Assembly (NCBI RefSeq): GCF_027922305.1
Contig: NZ_BSFK01000005.1
Span: 124,001-188,000, forward strand
Origin: Methylopila jiangsuensis
GTDB taxonomy: Bacteria > Pseudomonadota > Alphaproteobacteria > Rhizobiales > Methylopilaceae
Direction: 5' to 3'
Length of the DNA: 64,000 bases
Within the stretch, counting starts at the first letter, position 1, and each line of letters begins with the position of its first letter. Shown here piece after piece: positions 37,025 to 48,839 of this stretch. The position numbers and the translations under genes are program-made. The notes beneath the pieces are model-generated. The model was given only the letters and a program-made list of their open reading frames with translations. It searched no databases and was not told the DNA's origin.

Positions 37025-37915
37025 ATGCCGTTGATCTCCCGCCGCGCGCTCATCGGCTCCGCCGGCGCCGGCTTCCTGCTCGCGACCGGCGGCGGCGCCT
37101 ACGCCGGGCTGATCGAGCCCACCATGATGCTCAACGTCACCGAATACGCGCTGACGCCGCCGCGCTGGCCGGCGGATTTCCGGCTCACAGCGGCGGTGAT
37201 CTCGGACGTGCATGTGTGCGAGCCCTATGTGCCCATGAGCCGGGTGAAGCGGATCGTGGAGACGGTGAACGCGCTGAAGCCGGACATCATCTTCCACCTG
37301 GGCGACCATGAATCGACCCACCGCTTCGTCACCGGCCGGGTGCCGCCGGAGGAGTGGGCGGCGGCCTATGCGGACCTCGCCGCGCCGCTCGGCCTGTTCA
37401 CCGTGCTCGGCAACCACGACTGGTGGAACAACGCCCGCAGCATCCGCCGGGCGCTCGACGGCGCGCGCATCCGCGTGATGGAGAACGAGGCTGAGCTTCT
37501 GAGCGTCAACGGCCGCCGCTTCTGGGTGGCGGGGCTTGGCGACCAGATCGCCCACTGGATCAAGCCCGGCCATTTCCGCGGCGAGGACGACCTGCCGGGC
37601 ACGCTGTCGAAGCTCTCCACCGACGATCCCGCGCTGCTGCTGGTCCACGAGCCGGACATCTTCGTGGACGTGCCGGAACGGGTGTCGCTCACCTTCGCCG
37701 GCCACACCCATGGCGGGCAGGTGTATATACCCGGCTGGACCAACCCCTTCATTCCCTCCGCCTATCGCGACCGCTTCCGTTACGGCCACGTGGTGGAGAA
37801 GGGCCGCCACATGCTGGTCTCGGGCGGTTTCGGCATGAGCGGCCTGCCCATCCGCTTCGGCGTGCCGCCGGAGGTGCTGCTGGTGCGGCTCGGCGGCGCG
37901 GGCGACGCGGCGTAA
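37025..37915 (+). CDS. Calcineurin-like metallophosphoesterase with Tat-type signal
   Basis: A 296-residue phosphoesterase of the YaeI/YkuE style (UDP-2,3-diacylglucosamine or phospholipid phosphodiesterase-like; substrate unknown). The N-terminus SRRALIGSAGAGFLLATGGG is a twin-arginine-like export signal or membrane anchor. Dimetal motifs are complete: DVHVCEP, HLGDHE, LGNHDWW, and GHTHGGQVYIPG. It would act on the periplasmic side of the inner membrane. The ATG at 37025 is the only start placing the signal at the N-terminus. The gene stands alone after the glgX terminator. Confidence 0.88.
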   Translation: MPLISRRALIGSAGAGFLLATGGGAYAGLIEPTMMLNVTEYALTPPRWPADFRLTAAVISDVHVCEPYVPMSRVKRIVETVNALKPDIIFHLGDHESTHRFVTGRVPPEEWAAAYADLAAPLGLFTVLGNHDWWNNARSIRRALDGARIRVMENEAELLSVNGRRFWVAGLGDQIAHWIKPGHFRGEDDLPGTLSKLSTDDPALLLVHEPDIFVDVPERVSLTFAGHTHGGQVYIPGWTNPFIPSAYRDRFRYGHVVEKGRHMLVSGGFGMSGLPIRFGVPPEVLLVRLGGAGDAA

Positions 37916-38145
37916 AAGCCGGGCCGGCCGGCGTTCGCGCCCTTCCGCGGTCGATGTCCGCGCATCTTCGCATCCCGCGCGCCGCCGCGGGGGCGTCGAT
38001 GAAGGGGGATGACATGGCGCGCCGCCCGGTTCGTTTCCGGCGCGTTTTCCCCCGCGCATCAGGGCTTTCACGTATTTGAATCGTCCGGCGCAACTTCTAC
38101 GGGTGGCCGCTCCGCCATGGAGGCGGTTCAGAAGGCGATTCGTCC

Positions 38146-38616
38146 ATGCGCATCATTCTCGTCGCGGCTCTCGTGCTTCCGCTGGGCGCCTGCGCCTCGA
38201 TCACCCGTGGCGCAACGAACCAGCTCACCGTCACCACCACGCCGCCGGGCGCGTCGGTCCGCACCTCGCTCAACCATGCGTGCCAGAGCCCCTGCACCTT
38301 CTCGGTCGGCCGCAAGGACGAGTTCATCGTGACCGCGACCCTGCCGGGCTACCGCGAGGCCTCCGTTCCGGTGAAGACGAGGCTCGCCGGCTCCGGCGCC
38401 GCGGGCTTCGCAGGCAACGTGCTGCTGGGCGGCGTGGTGGGCATGGGCGTGGACGCCGCGACCGGCGCGACGCTGGAGCATTACCCGAACCCCGTGGCGA
38501 TCACGCTCGAGCCGGCGGCGCCCTCAGCCGCGCCGGCTCCGTCGAAGCCCGGCCGCAGGACAAGCCCGGCCCAGAAGCCGGTGGCCTTCAAGTCCGAGGC
38601 CTTTCCGAGCAGCTGA
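38146..38616 (+). CDS. Predicted lipoprotein with PEGA-like domain
   Basis: 156 residues: a short signal ending in a lipobox (LPLGACAS, Cys about 16), then a beta-rich PEGA-like repeat (TVTTTPPGASVRTS to VTATLPGYREASVPVKTRLA). A Gly-rich hydrophobic hairpin (GFAGNVLLGGVVGMGVDAAT) and a Pro/Ala-rich basic tail follow. It should be lipid-anchored in the envelope. Such proteins have no firmly assigned role; surface-layer or cell-envelope binding is the usual guess for PEGA domains. Confidence 0.75.
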   Translation: MRIILVAALVLPLGACASITRGATNQLTVTTTPPGASVRTSLNHACQSPCTFSVGRKDEFIVTATLPGYREASVPVKTRLAGSGAAGFAGNVLLGGVVGMGVDAATGATLEHYPNPVAITLEPAAPSAAPAPSKPGRRTSPAQKPVAFKSEAFPSS

Positions 38617-38639
38617 GACGACTGCCGGCATCGTGAGGA

Positions 38640-38677
38640 CATACAATATTGACATTGTATGCAGCCATTCCTAGCTT
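38640..38677 (+). promoter_or_regulatory. Promoter overlapped by a palindromic operator, before the DUF983 gene
   Basis: CATACAAT (38640-38647) and ATTGTATG (38654-38661) form a perfect 8-bp inverted repeat with a six-base spacer. The spacer and right arm contain TTGACA (38649-38654), a consensus -35, with TAGCTT 17 bases later as a weak -10. A repressor bound to the palindrome would block this promoter. Confidence 0.5.
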
Positions 38678-38725
38678 CCGGTCGCCTGGCGTTTCGCCGG
38701 GGCCGGAAGAAGGGACGACCGCGAT

Positions 38726-39136
38726 ATGTCCGACACCGTCTATCCCCGCCAGAACCCTTACCGCGTCGGCGTCCGCGGCCTGTGCCCGCGCTGCGGCGAG
38801 GGCCACATGTTCCAGGGCTTCCTGAAGTTGCGGCCGAACTGCGAGGTCTGCGGGCTCGACTACTCCTACGCCGATCCCGCGGACGGCCCGGCCTTCTTCG
38901 CCATGACCTTCGCCTGCCTGCCGTCGGCCTTCTTCGCGGTGTGGCTGGAGGCGGCCCATCAGGCGCCCTACTGGGCGCATCTGTTCACCACCCTGCCGAT
39001 CATGCTGGTGACGCTGCTGCCGCCGCTCCGGCCGCTGAAAGGGTGGCTTGTGGCGAGCCAGTATTATCACAAGGCCGCCGAGGCCCGGCTGGTGCGCCCC
39101 GGCGACGACGCCCCCAAGGTCGATTGGGTGGACTGA
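38726..39136 (+). CDS. DUF983 family membrane protein
   Basis: 136 residues with an N-terminal zinc-ribbon-like Cys pair (GLCPRCGEGHMF and later NCEVCGLDYSYADPADGP) and two hydrophobic segments (about 50-70 and 75-97). DUF983 proteins are common in alphaproteobacteria near cytochrome oxidase genes, but their function is unknown. The gene has its own palindrome-overlapped promoter and is convergent with uvrB. Confidence 0.85.
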   Translation: MSDTVYPRQNPYRVGVRGLCPRCGEGHMFQGFLKLRPNCEVCGLDYSYADPADGPAFFAMTFACLPSAFFAVWLEAAHQAPYWAHLFTTLPIMLVTLLPPLRPLKGWLVASQYYHKAAEARLVRPGDDAPKVDWVD

Positions 39137-39145
39137 CGTACGCCG

Positions 39146-39203
39146 GGAGCCGCTCCGGCTCCGCCTGCCGCGAAGCCTTGGACGCCGGCCGCCTGTGGCC
39201 GGC
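39146..39203. terminator. Two GC-rich hairpins between the convergent DUF983 and uvrB genes
   Basis: GGAGCCG-CTC-CGGCTCC (39146-39162) and GCCGGCC-GCCTGT-GGCCGGC (39184-39203). Both are perfect 7-bp stems in a 75-base convergent gap, but neither has a T run, so termination efficiency is uncertain. Confidence 0.4.
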
Positions 39204-39211
39204 TCCCGCGC

Positions 39212-41956
<2,745 letters not shown>

Positions 41957-42043
41957 GGGGCCAATATGGAGCCGGGGGCGGCGGAATGCGAGGCCGGCGC
42001 GCCGTGCTATGCTGCCCGAAAACGTAAGGGGGGAAACGTCGCC

Positions 42044-42310
42044 ATGCGCCGCATTCTGCTTGTGGGTGTCGCCAGTCTTGTTCTCGCCGCGCCGGCGGCG
42101 GCGCAATCGGCCTGCGCGGAGCTCTGGGGCGAGCGCAACGCCGTCTACGCCCGTGCCGGCTACTGCTTCAAGACCGACCGCGCCATCCGCGCCTTCGGCA
42201 ACGCCGGCTGCCAGTACGACCGTCTGGAGGACGTGCCGCTGTCCGACCGGGAGCGGGCGCGGGTGCGCGACATCCAGCGCGAGGAGCGCCTGCTGCGCTG
42301 CCCGCGCTGA
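42044..42310 (+). CDS. Secreted YARHG-domain protein
   Basis: 88 residues: a Sec signal peptide ([11 protein letters not shown], cleavage about 21/22), then a small YARHG-type domain with [28 protein letters not shown] and an Arg/Glu-rich final helix. The Cys residues may form disulphides. The domain is extracellular or periplasmic and has no known role. The start at 42044 follows GGGGGAAACG. Divergent from uvrB across 87 bases. Confidence 0.82.
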   Translation: MRRILLVGVASLVLAAPAAAQSACAELWGERNAVYARAGYCFKTDRAIRAFGNAGCQYDRLEDVPLSDRERARVRDIQREERLLRCPR

Positions 42311-42338
42311 CGCAGGCTTCGGGCGTGCGCAACGGCGC

Positions 42339-43481
42339 TCAGGCCGCGTCGCGCCAGCCGTAGAGCCAGTCCAGTCCCCCGAGCAGCGCCGACGTTGGGG
42401 CGGCGGCGAGCGCCAGATTGCGCGCCGTCGCGGCGAGGCCGCCGAGATGGTCGATGCGCGCCTGCCGCCGGGAGGCTTCGGGCAGGCGCCCGACCCGCAT
42501 CAGCCGCGCCTTCTCATAGGCTCCGAGCGGGTCGGGGCCGCCGTCCGCGATCAGGCGGGCGAGGGTGGCGGCGTCCTCGATCGCGAAGGCCGCGCCCTGG
42601 CCGAGCGAGGGCAGGGTGGCGTGGGCCGCGTCGCCCAGCAGGGCCAATGCGCCGCGCCGAAGCCGCGGGGCGGCGGGACGGTCGAACAGCGGCCATTCGG
42701 TCCATGGTCCGGCGCCCGCCGCCAGCGTCCGGGCGGGATCGGCCCAGCGCGCCACGCGCTCGACCGGCGTCATGCTCCCGAGGGCTCCGATCAGCACCAC
42801 ATTGGCCTCGCGGCCGCCGCGCACGGGATAGAGCACCAGATGGGCGCCGGGCGCGAGCCAGACGCTGACATGATCGAGCGGGAAGGCGCCCGGCAGCCGC
42901 TCCGCCGGGACCACGGCGCGGTAGGCGACGAGCCCGGTTTCGCGCACGGCGGCCGACAGTTTCAGCGCGCCGCGCACCGCCGAGCGCAGCCCGTCCGCGC
43001 CGACGCCGAAGCGGCCCTCCCGGCGCCCGGCCGCGCCCTCGCGCGTGACCGTGAACGCCGCGCCGCCCCCCAGCGTCTCCGCCGCGGTCACGGCGCCGCC
43101 GAGGTGAAGCGCGGCGCCGGCCTCCGCGGCCACGGCCTTGGACAGAACGGCGTGCAGATCGGCCCGGTGGATGACCCGGTAGGGCGCGCCCCAGCGCCGT
43201 TCGGCCGTTTCGCCCAGCGGCAGCCGCCGCAGCAGGCGGCCGCTTTCGGCGGCCACGATGCGCACGCCCTCCGGGCGGCTCGCCGCGGCGTCGAGCGCGG
43301 GGCCCAGGCCGAGCCCGTCCAGAATCCGGCTGGCGTTGGGCGCGAGCTGCACCCCGGCCCCGACCTCCGACAGGATCGCGGCGCGTTCAAAGATTTCGCA
43401 GGCCACGCCGCGCCGGGCAAGGGCGAGGGCGAGCGTCAGGCCGCCGATCCCTGCGCCGGCGATCAGGACGGGCGCGGCCAT
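42339..43481 (-). CDS. FAD-dependent monooxygenase (salicylate/3-hydroxybenzoate hydroxylase-like)
   Basis: Group A flavoprotein monooxygenase of 380 residues. It shows the FAD fingerprint [20 protein letters not shown] (residues about 5-24), a DG motif ([15 protein letters not shown]) and the GD motif [17 protein letters not shown]. These enzymes hydroxylate aromatic or related substrates with NAD(P)H and oxygen. The specific substrate is not evident, and no other aromatic-catabolism gene is adjacent. It is followed on the plus side by the convergent YARHG gene and lies 16 bases after the zinc-finger gene, so the two may be cotranscribed. Confidence 0.87.
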   Translation of the reverse strand: MAAPVLIAGAGIGGLTLALALARRGVACEIFERAAILSEVGAGVQLAPNASRILDGLGLGPALDAAASRPEGVRIVAAESGRLLRRLPLGETAERRWGAPYRVIHRADLHAVLSKAVAAEAGAALHLGGAVTAAETLGGGAAFTVTREGAAGRREGRFGVGADGLRSAVRGALKLSAAVRETGLVAYRAVVPAERLPGAFPLDHVSVWLAPGAHLVLYPVRGGREANVVLIGALGSMTPVERVARWADPARTLAAGAGPWTEWPLFDRPAAPRLRRGALALLGDAAHATLPSLGQGAAFAIEDAATLARLIADGGPDPLGAYEKARLMRVGRLPEASRRQARIDHLGGLAATARNLALAAAPTSALLGGLDWLYGWRDAA

Positions 43482-43497
43482 GGGGCGTCGCGCCGTC

Positions 43498-43746
43498 TCA
43501 GGCCGCCGCCGGTCCGCGCCACAGGCAGCCGGCCGGATCGGACGCGTCCGCGTGCAGGCTCGCCCGGAACTTGTAGTGGGTTGAGCAGTAGGGGCAGATG
43601 ATCTCGTCGTCCGAGCCCATGTCCAGATAGACGTGGGGGTGGTCGAACGGCGGCTTGGCGCCGATGCACTGGAACTCCCGCGCGCCGATGTGGATCACGC
43701 TCACGCCCGTGTCGTTGGCGAAATGCGGCGTTCCGTGGTCGGCCAT
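43498..43746 (-). CDS. Zinc-finger CHCC (NDUFS6-like) protein
   Basis: 82 residues with the zf-CHCC layout: FQCIGAKPPFDHPHVYLDM then EIICPYCSTHYKF, giving the Cys/His/Cys/Cys zinc ligands. It is homologous to the mitochondrial complex I accessory subunit NDUFS6 and is typical of alphaproteobacteria, where it is thought to associate with complex I. The ATG at 43746 was chosen for its GGGAG ribosome site; an ATG 12 codons upstream lacks one. It precedes the flavin monooxygenase by 16 bases. Confidence 0.88.
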   Translation of the reverse strand: MADHGTPHFANDTGVSVIHIGAREFQCIGAKPPFDHPHVYLDMGSDDEIICPYCSTHYKFRASLHADASDPAGCLWRGPAAA

Positions 43747-43891
43747 GGCGCGTTCTCCCGGCGCTTCGAGGATGTGCGCCAAGGCTTAAGTCCTTCGCGG
43801 CCGCCCCACAAGCAGGTTCGGCTTTCGTATAAGCCTCAAGGCGGCTAGAACCGTCGCGGGAAAACGTAAGAAGCGGGAGTTCAGCCGCCCT

Positions 43892-44644
43892 ATGCCGACC
43901 TTCGACTCCGACGGCCTGACGCTCGCCTATCGCGACGAGGGCGACGGCGATCCGATCCTGCTGATCCACGGCTTCGCCTCCAATCTCGACGTGAACTGGG
44001 TCGGGCCGGGCTGGTTCGACGTGCTGCAGGCCGACGGGCGGCGGGTGGTCGCCATCGACAACCGCGGCCATGGGGCGAGCGAAAAGCTTTACGATCCGGC
44101 GTTCTACGGCTCCGACCTGATGGCTCGGGACGCCGTCCGGCTGCTGGACCACCTGAACATCGCCCGCGCCGACGTCATGGGCTACTCCATGGGCGCGCGC
44201 GTCGCGGCGCTGCTCGCGATCGAGTCCCGCGGGCGGCTGCGCAGCGCCATCCTCGGCGGCATGGGCGACGGTCTGCTGCGCGGCGCGCCCTCCGCCGACG
44301 ACATCGCCGAAGGGCTGGTGGCCGACAGCGTGGACGACATCGCCAACCCCACGGCCAAGATGTTCCGCCGCTTCGCCGAAGCGACCGGGGCCGACCGCCG
44401 GGCCCTTTCCGCCTGCATGCGCATGCAGCGCACGCTGGTGGATCCGGAAAAGCTCGGGACCATCACGACCCCGACGCTGGTCGCGGTCGGGACCGAGGAC
44501 GAGGTGGCGGGCGATCCGCAGGCGCTCGCGGACCTGATCCCCGGCGCGGAGCTGCTGCTCATCCCGCGCCGCGACCACAACCGCGCGGTCGGCGACAAGG
44601 TCTACAAGGCCGGGGTGCTGAGCTTCCTCGAACGGCGGCCGTGA
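43892..44644 (+). CDS. Alpha/beta-fold hydrolase
   Basis: A 250-residue soluble hydrolase: oxyanion loop ILLIHGFASNLDVNW, nucleophile elbow MGYSMGARVAALL (Ser about 94), a late Asp in VAVGTEDEVAGD and the catalytic His in RRDHNRAVGD. The substrate is unknown; esterase or C-C hydrolase activities are typical for the size. It has no signal peptide. It is divergent from the zinc-finger gene and 101 bases before cysE, from which it appears independent. Confidence 0.85.
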   Translation: MPTFDSDGLTLAYRDEGDGDPILLIHGFASNLDVNWVGPGWFDVLQADGRRVVAIDNRGHGASEKLYDPAFYGSDLMARDAVRLLDHLNIARADVMGYSMGARVAALLAIESRGRLRSAILGGMGDGLLRGAPSADDIAEGLVADSVDDIANPTAKMFRRFAEATGADRRALSACMRMQRTLVDPEKLGTITTPTLVAVGTEDEVAGDPQALADLIPGAELLLIPRRDHNRAVGDKVYKAGVLSFLERRP

Positions 44645-44745
44645 GCGGCGCCGCGCTTCGGTAATCCTGCGGCGCCGATTATTGCAGCCATGCGACTTTG
44701 ATCGCCTGCGCGGCGCCCCATCTGTGGTATGGAGCGGGGGACCTT

Positions 44746-45591
44746 ATGGTCCGGGAGCACAACGAGATGGCCAAACTGGCGCGCGCCGAAAGCCACAACC
44801 TGATGACGCTGGACCCCACCTGGGCGCGGATTCGCGCCGAGGCCGACGAGGTCGTGCGCCGCGAGCCGGAGATGGCGGGCTTCATGCTCGCCACCATCCT
44901 CAATCAGGACAGTCTGGAAAGCGCCGTGGCGCATCGTCTCGGCGCGCGACTCGACCGCGACGAGGTTCCGGGCGACCTGATCCGCCAGACCTTCGAGGAG
45001 ATGGCGGCGGCCGACGCCGAGATTCCCCCTTCGCTCCGGGCCGATATTTCGGCGGTGGTGGACCGTGATCCCGCCTGCAACCGGGCGCTGGAGCCGCTGC
45101 TGCACTTCAAGGGTTTCCACGCCATCCAGACCCACCGTCTGGCGCACTGGCTGTGGACCACGGGCCGCCGGGACTTCGCGCTCTACCTGCAGAGCCTGTC
45201 GTCCTCGGTGTTCCAGGTGGACATCCATCCCGCGACCCGCATCGGCCGCGGCCTGTTCTTCGACCACGCCACCGGCGTGGTGATCGGCGAGACCGCGGTG
45301 ATCGAGGACAACGTCTCGATCCTGCACGGCGTGACGCTGGGCGGCACCGGCAAGAGCAACGAGGACCGCCACCCGAAGATCCGCCACGGCGTGCTGATCG
45401 GCGCGGGCGCCAAGATCCTCGGCAACATCGAGATCGGCCATTGCTCGCGGGTTGCGGCGGGCTCGGTGGTGCTGCACGACGTGGCCCCCAACCTCACCGT
45501 CGCCGGCGTGCCGGCCCGCGTGGTCGGCGCCTCGCCCTGCGCGGAGCCGTCCCGCAGCATGGACCAGATTTTTTACGACGCCGGCATCTGA
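44746..45591 (+). CDS. cysE: Serine O-acetyltransferase
   Basis: Acetylates serine with acetyl-CoA to O-acetylserine, the precursor of cysteine. The 281 residues have a helical N-terminal domain (TWARIRAEADEVVRREPEM) and a left-handed beta-helix with DIHPATRIGRGLFFDHATG, VSILHGVTLGGTGK and HPKIRHGVLIGAGAKILGN. The chain ends FYDAGI; the terminal Ile is the residue that inserts into CysK in the cysteine synthase complex. ATG 44767, also with a GGGAG site, is an alternative start. DUF3126 follows nearby, as in relatives. Confidence 0.94.
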   Translation: MVREHNEMAKLARAESHNLMTLDPTWARIRAEADEVVRREPEMAGFMLATILNQDSLESAVAHRLGARLDRDEVPGDLIRQTFEEMAAADAEIPPSLRADISAVVDRDPACNRALEPLLHFKGFHAIQTHRLAHWLWTTGRRDFALYLQSLSSSVFQVDIHPATRIGRGLFFDHATGVVIGETAVIEDNVSILHGVTLGGTGKSNEDRHPKIRHGVLIGAGAKILGNIEIGHCSRVAAGSVVLHDVAPNLTVAGVPARVVGASPCAEPSRSMDQIFYDAGI

Positions 45592-45627
45592 ACGCGTCCC
45601 CCGCGTCGGCCATGAAGGCATAGCGTC

Positions 45628-45873
45628 ATGTCGCGCACCCATCTTTTTCTCGTCCTCGCGGGCCTCACGCTCGCGGGTTGCGCTATCGATCCCGCGGAGC
45701 AGCGGGCGATGGACATCGCCCAGTGCCGCGAATACGGCATGCGGCCGGGCACCGAGGCCTTCGCCAACTGCCGCATGACGCTGGACGTGGAGCGCAAGCG
45801 CGAGCGCAGCCGCCGTCTCGACGATCTGGACCGGCCCTATTGGGGGCCGTACGGGCCCTACGGCCGCTGGTGA
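45628..45873 (+). CDS. Small predicted lipoprotein, unknown
   Basis: 81 residues with a signal peptide ending in lipobox LTLAGCAI (Cys about 18). The mature part has two Cys (IAQCREYGM, FANCRMTLDV), a charged segment (RKRERSRRLDDLDRP) and a Tyr/Pro/Gly ending. The lipobox and spaced Cys pair suggest an envelope protein with a disulphide. I do not recognise a family. It lies 36 bases after cysE on the same strand and may be cotranscribed. Confidence 0.65.
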   Translation: MSRTHLFLVLAGLTLAGCAIDPAEQRAMDIAQCREYGMRPGTEAFANCRMTLDVERKRERSRRLDDLDRPYWGPYGPYGRW

Positions 45874-45975
45874 GAGCGGCTTGCCACGGCCGCCGCGCCG
45901 TGGCACTTCCGGCGTCCGACATCGGCCGCCGCTTCGGCCGCCGGCCCCTCATCCAGACCTCTCCGGGAGACGACC

Positions 45976-46185
45976 GTGGACAAGCTCGAACTCGAGCGCG
46001 TGCAGAGCTACATGCGCAAGCTGTTCCAGAACCAGACCATCCGGGTGACCAAGCGTCCGCGCAAGGACGACAGCGCCGAGGTCTATCTGGGCGACGAGTT
46101 CGTGGGCGTGCTGTTCCGCGACGACGAGGACGGCGATCTGTCCTACAACTTCCAGATGGCGATCCTCGAGACCGATCTCGACTGA
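45976..46185 (+). CDS. DUF3126 family protein
   Basis: 69 residues beginning MDKLELERVQSYMRKLFQ, with VTKRPRKDDSAEVYLGDEF and the ending ETDLD. This small conserved alphaproteobacterial family of unknown function is commonly found next to cysE, as here. The start is GTG at 45976, preceded by GGGAGA. It is cytoplasmic, with no membrane segment. Confidence 0.88.
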   Translation: MDKLELERVQSYMRKLFQNQTIRVTKRPRKDDSAEVYLGDEFVGVLFRDDEDGDLSYNFQMAILETDLD

Positions 46186-46256
46186 ACGTCCCGGATCGGG
46201 ACGGCATGGGCCTTGCTGCGGAAGGGCGTCTGATCCACCGCGGCAAGGAGGAGCCC

Positions 46257-46565
46257 ATGTCGCCCGTCCTCGCCAGCGCGCTGACGCTGGCCTTTGGTTT
46301 CGCCCTTTCAGGGCTCGCCGCCTCCGCCTTCGAGGCGGCCACCGCGCGGCGCGCCAGCTTTCGCCTGCTGCGCGCGCCGGACGTGCTGGCCGTGGTCGCG
46401 GTGCCGCTGGTCACCATCGCCGCGCCCTACATGATGGCGCGCAATCTGGCGGCGCTGCGCCGGGAGCGCCGATCCACGGTTCTGGGCGTCGCGGCCGGCA
46501 CGGTGCTGGCGGGCCTGTGGAGCCTTGCGCTAGGGTCCGCGGCGCTGCAGGCGCTCGGCGTCTGA
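46257..46565 (+). CDS. Small membrane protein, unknown
   Basis: 102 residues with three likely membrane segments (about 5-25, 40-62 and 77-97). Between the last two is a short Arg/Glu-rich loop ([13 protein letters not shown]). The ATG at 46257 follows GCAAGGAGGAG. It lies between DUF3126 and the gamma carbonic anhydrase gene, 40 bases before the latter, in a tight same-strand series that starts at cysE. No family is recognised. Confidence 0.7.
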   Translation: MSPVLASALTLAFGFALSGLAASAFEAATARRASFRLLRAPDVLAVVAVPLVTIAAPYMMARNLAALRRERRSTVLGVAAGTVLAGLWSLALGSAALQALGV

Positions 46566-46605
46566 CGCCCGGCGCTCCGCTCGAACAGGCAAGGACACCT
46601 CATCC

Positions 46606-47136
46606 ATGGCGCTTTACGAACTCGACGGCGTTCGGCCGCAGACCCCCGCCAACGGACGCTTCTGGGTGGCCGACAGCGCGGACGTGATCGGCGACGTGGT
46701 GCTGGAGGAGGACGCCAGCGTCTGGTTCGGCGCGGTTCTGCGCGGCGACAACGAGCGCATCGTCATCGGCGCGCGCTCCAACGTGCAGGACGGCTGCATC
46801 CTCCACACCGACCCCGGCTTTCCGCTGACGCTGGGCGAGGACGTGACGCTCGGCCACAACGCCGTGGTGCACGGCTGCACGATCGGCGCCGGCAGCCTCA
46901 TCGGCATGGGCGCGACCATCCTCAACGGCGCGAAGATCGGGAAGTCCTGCCTCGTGGGCGCCAACGCGCTGGTGACCGAGGGCAAGGAGTTCCCGGATTT
47001 CTCCATGATCGTCGGCTCGCCCGCCAAGGTGGTGCGGGAGCTGGGCGGCGAGTGGGAGATCCGCCTGCTCGGCACCGCCGGCCGCTATGTGGCCAACGGC
47101 CGCCGCTACGGCGCAGGATTGAAAAAGATCGGCTGA
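46606..47136 (+). CDS. Gamma-class carbonic anhydrase-like protein
   Basis: A 176-residue left-handed beta-helix hexapeptide-repeat protein of the YrdA/PaaY/gamma-CA family, with the metal-binding His residues in CILHTDPGF and GHNAVVHGC. Members hydrate CO2 or act as zinc or iron proteins of unknown role; some are inactive as carbonic anhydrases. The [16 protein letters not shown] segment is typical. It is the last gene of the cysE-side series. Confidence 0.9.
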   Translation: MALYELDGVRPQTPANGRFWVADSADVIGDVVLEEDASVWFGAVLRGDNERIVIGARSNVQDGCILHTDPGFPLTLGEDVTLGHNAVVHGCTIGAGSLIGMGATILNGAKIGKSCLVGANALVTEGKEFPDFSMIVGSPAKVVRELGGEWEIRLLGTAGRYVANGRRYGAGLKKIG

Positions 47137-47176
47137 CCGGGCTCCAGGATCGTTCTTTCTAGGCAAGGGGCGTGAT

Positions 47177-47206
47177 CTGTCGCGCAATGGCGCTTTGCGT
47201 CGACAG
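47177..47206 (+). promoter_or_regulatory. First hairpin in the DAHP synthase leader
   Basis: CTGTCG (47177-47182)/CGACAG (47201-47206) extended by CGCAA/TTGCG, with one bulged T and a seven-base loop. No T run follows. It lies upstream of the larger stem at 47226-47277. Confidence 0.45.
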
Positions 47207-47225
47207 GTGCTAGAAGCGCGGCCCA

Positions 47226-47277
47226 CAAGCGGCCATATGACGCGCGGACGACGTTTTCGTCCCCGTATGGTCGCTTG
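47226..47277 (+). promoter_or_regulatory. Long stem-loop directly upstream of class II DAHP synthase
   Basis: CAAGCGGCCATATG (47226-47239) pairs with CGTATGGTCGCTTG (47264-47277) over 14 bases, two of them G-T. It encloses a second stem GGACGA (47246-47251)/TCGTCC (47257-47262). It ends 18 bases before the ATG at 47296 and just before the GGAGAG ribosome site. The G-T pairs make it more an RNA structure than a DNA palindrome. No known riboswitch class is recognised. Confidence 0.6.
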
Positions 47278-47295
47278 AAGACCTTGGAGAGCATG

Positions 47296-48681
47296 ATGTC
47301 CGAGCGTTGGAGCCCGTCCAGCTGGCGCAACAAGCCGATCGTCCAGTCGCCGGTCTATCCGGACACGGCCGCGTTGCAGGCCGCCGAGGCCCAGCTCGCC
47401 AGCTTTCCGCCGCTCGTTTTTGCGGGCGAGGCGCGCAAGCTGAAGAAGAAGCTGGCCCAGGTCGCGGCGGGAGACGCCTTCCTGCTGCAGGGCGGCGACT
47501 GCGCCGAGGCCTTCGCGGAGCATTCCGCCGACAACATCCGCGACTTCTTCCGCGTCTTCCTGCAGATGGCGGTGGTGCTGACCTACGCCGCCTCCTCGCC
47601 GGTGGTGAAGGTGGGCCGCATCGCGGGCCAGTTCGCCAAGCCGCGCTCGGCCCCGACCGAGACCGTGGACGGCGTGGAGCTGCCGATCTACCGCGGCGAC
47701 ATCATCAACGGCGCCGACGCCACGCCGGAGTCGCGCATCCCCGATCCGCGCCGCCTGCTGGAGGCTTACCGCCAGTCGGCCGCCACGCTCAACCTGCTGC
47801 GCGCCTTCGCGAACGGCGGTTACGCCAATCTCGATTTCGTGCATCAGTGGATGCTCGGCTTCGTGAAGGAGAGCCCGCAGTCCGGCCGCTACCAGGAGAT
47901 CGCCGACCGCATCGCCGAGGCGCTCGACTTCATGCGCGCCTGCGGCATCGACCCGGAGGCGAACCCGGAGCTGCGGACCACCGAGTTCTTCACCAGCCAT
48001 GAGGCGCTGCTGCTGGGCTACGAGCAGGCGCTGACCCGCGTCGACTCCACCACCGGCGACTGGTACGCGACCTCCGGCCACATGATCTGGATCGGCGACC
48101 GCACCCGCCAGCTCGACCACGCCCACATCGAGTACTTCCGCGGCGTGAAGAACCCGATCGGCCTGAAGTGCGGCCCGTCGCTGAAGCCGGACGAGCTGAT
48201 GCGCCTGATCGAGGCGCTGGACCCGGACAACGAGCCGGGCCGGCTGACCCTGATCGCCCGCTTCGGCGCCGACAAGGTGGGCGACCACCTGCCGGGTCTG
48301 GTGCGCGCCACCAAGACGGAAGGGCGCAACGTGGTGTGGTCGTGCGATCCCATGCACGGCAACACCATCAAGTCGGCGTCGGGCTACAAGACCCGGCCGT
48401 TCGACCGCATCCTGCAGGAGGTGCGCGGCTTCTTCGACGTGCATTCGGCCGAAGGCACCCACGCCGGCGGCATCCATGTGGAGATGACCGGCAAGAACGT
48501 GACCGAATGCACGGGCGGCGCCCGCGCCATCTCGGACGCGGATCTGCGGGACCGCTACCACACCTTCTGCGACCCGCGCCTCAACGCGGAGCAGGCGATC
48601 GAGCTCGCCTTCCTGGTGGCCGAACGCCTCAAGAAGGAGCGCGTCGCCCGCGGCCGTCGCCACGTGGTGGCGGCCGAGTAA
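47296..48681 (+). CDS. 3-deoxy-7-phosphoheptulonate synthase, class II
   Basis: Condenses phosphoenolpyruvate and erythrose 4-phosphate, the first step of aromatic amino-acid synthesis. It is a plant/Mycobacterium-type class II enzyme of 461 residues: [16 protein letters not shown] at the N-terminus, the metal Cys in [51 protein letters not shown] and [10 protein letters not shown]. The start was chosen at the second of two close ATGs with GGAGAG upstream, matching the family N-terminus. A structured leader precedes it and a strong terminator follows, so it is a single-gene unit. Confidence 0.95.
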   Translation: MSERWSPSSWRNKPIVQSPVYPDTAALQAAEAQLASFPPLVFAGEARKLKKKLAQVAAGDAFLLQGGDCAEAFAEHSADNIRDFFRVFLQMAVVLTYAASSPVVKVGRIAGQFAKPRSAPTETVDGVELPIYRGDIINGADATPESRIPDPRRLLEAYRQSAATLNLLRAFANGGYANLDFVHQWMLGFVKESPQSGRYQEIADRIAEALDFMRACGIDPEANPELRTTEFFTSHEALLLGYEQALTRVDSTTGDWYATSGHMIWIGDRTRQLDHAHIEYFRGVKNPIGLKCGPSLKPDELMRLIEALDPDNEPGRLTLIARFGADKVGDHLPGLVRATKTEGRNVVWSCDPMHGNTIKSASGYKTRPFDRILQEVRGFFDVHSAEGTHAGGIHVEMTGKNVTECTGGARAISDADLRDRYHTFCDPRLNAEQAIELAFLVAERLKKERVARGRRHVVAAE

Positions 48682-48689
48682 GGATCTTC

Positions 48690-48724
48690 GGACGGCGCGC
48701 CTTCAGGACGCGCCGTCCTTCCTT
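48690..48724 (+). terminator. Terminator of the DAHP synthase gene
   Basis: GGACGGCGCG (48690-48699) and CGCGCCGTCC (48709-48718) form a perfect 10-bp stem with a nine-base loop, followed by the pyrimidine-rich TTCCTT. It starts eight bases after the stop codon. Confidence 0.75.
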
Positions 48725-48839
48725 GCCGGGCGCGGCCGGACAGGGCCGTGCGGGGCGTTCTGGCTCCATGTGCGCGGCGGCGACCTCCATGAGACGCGGG
48801 ACAGCCATTCGGCGACGTCTTTCGCGACGGCGCGGTCCG

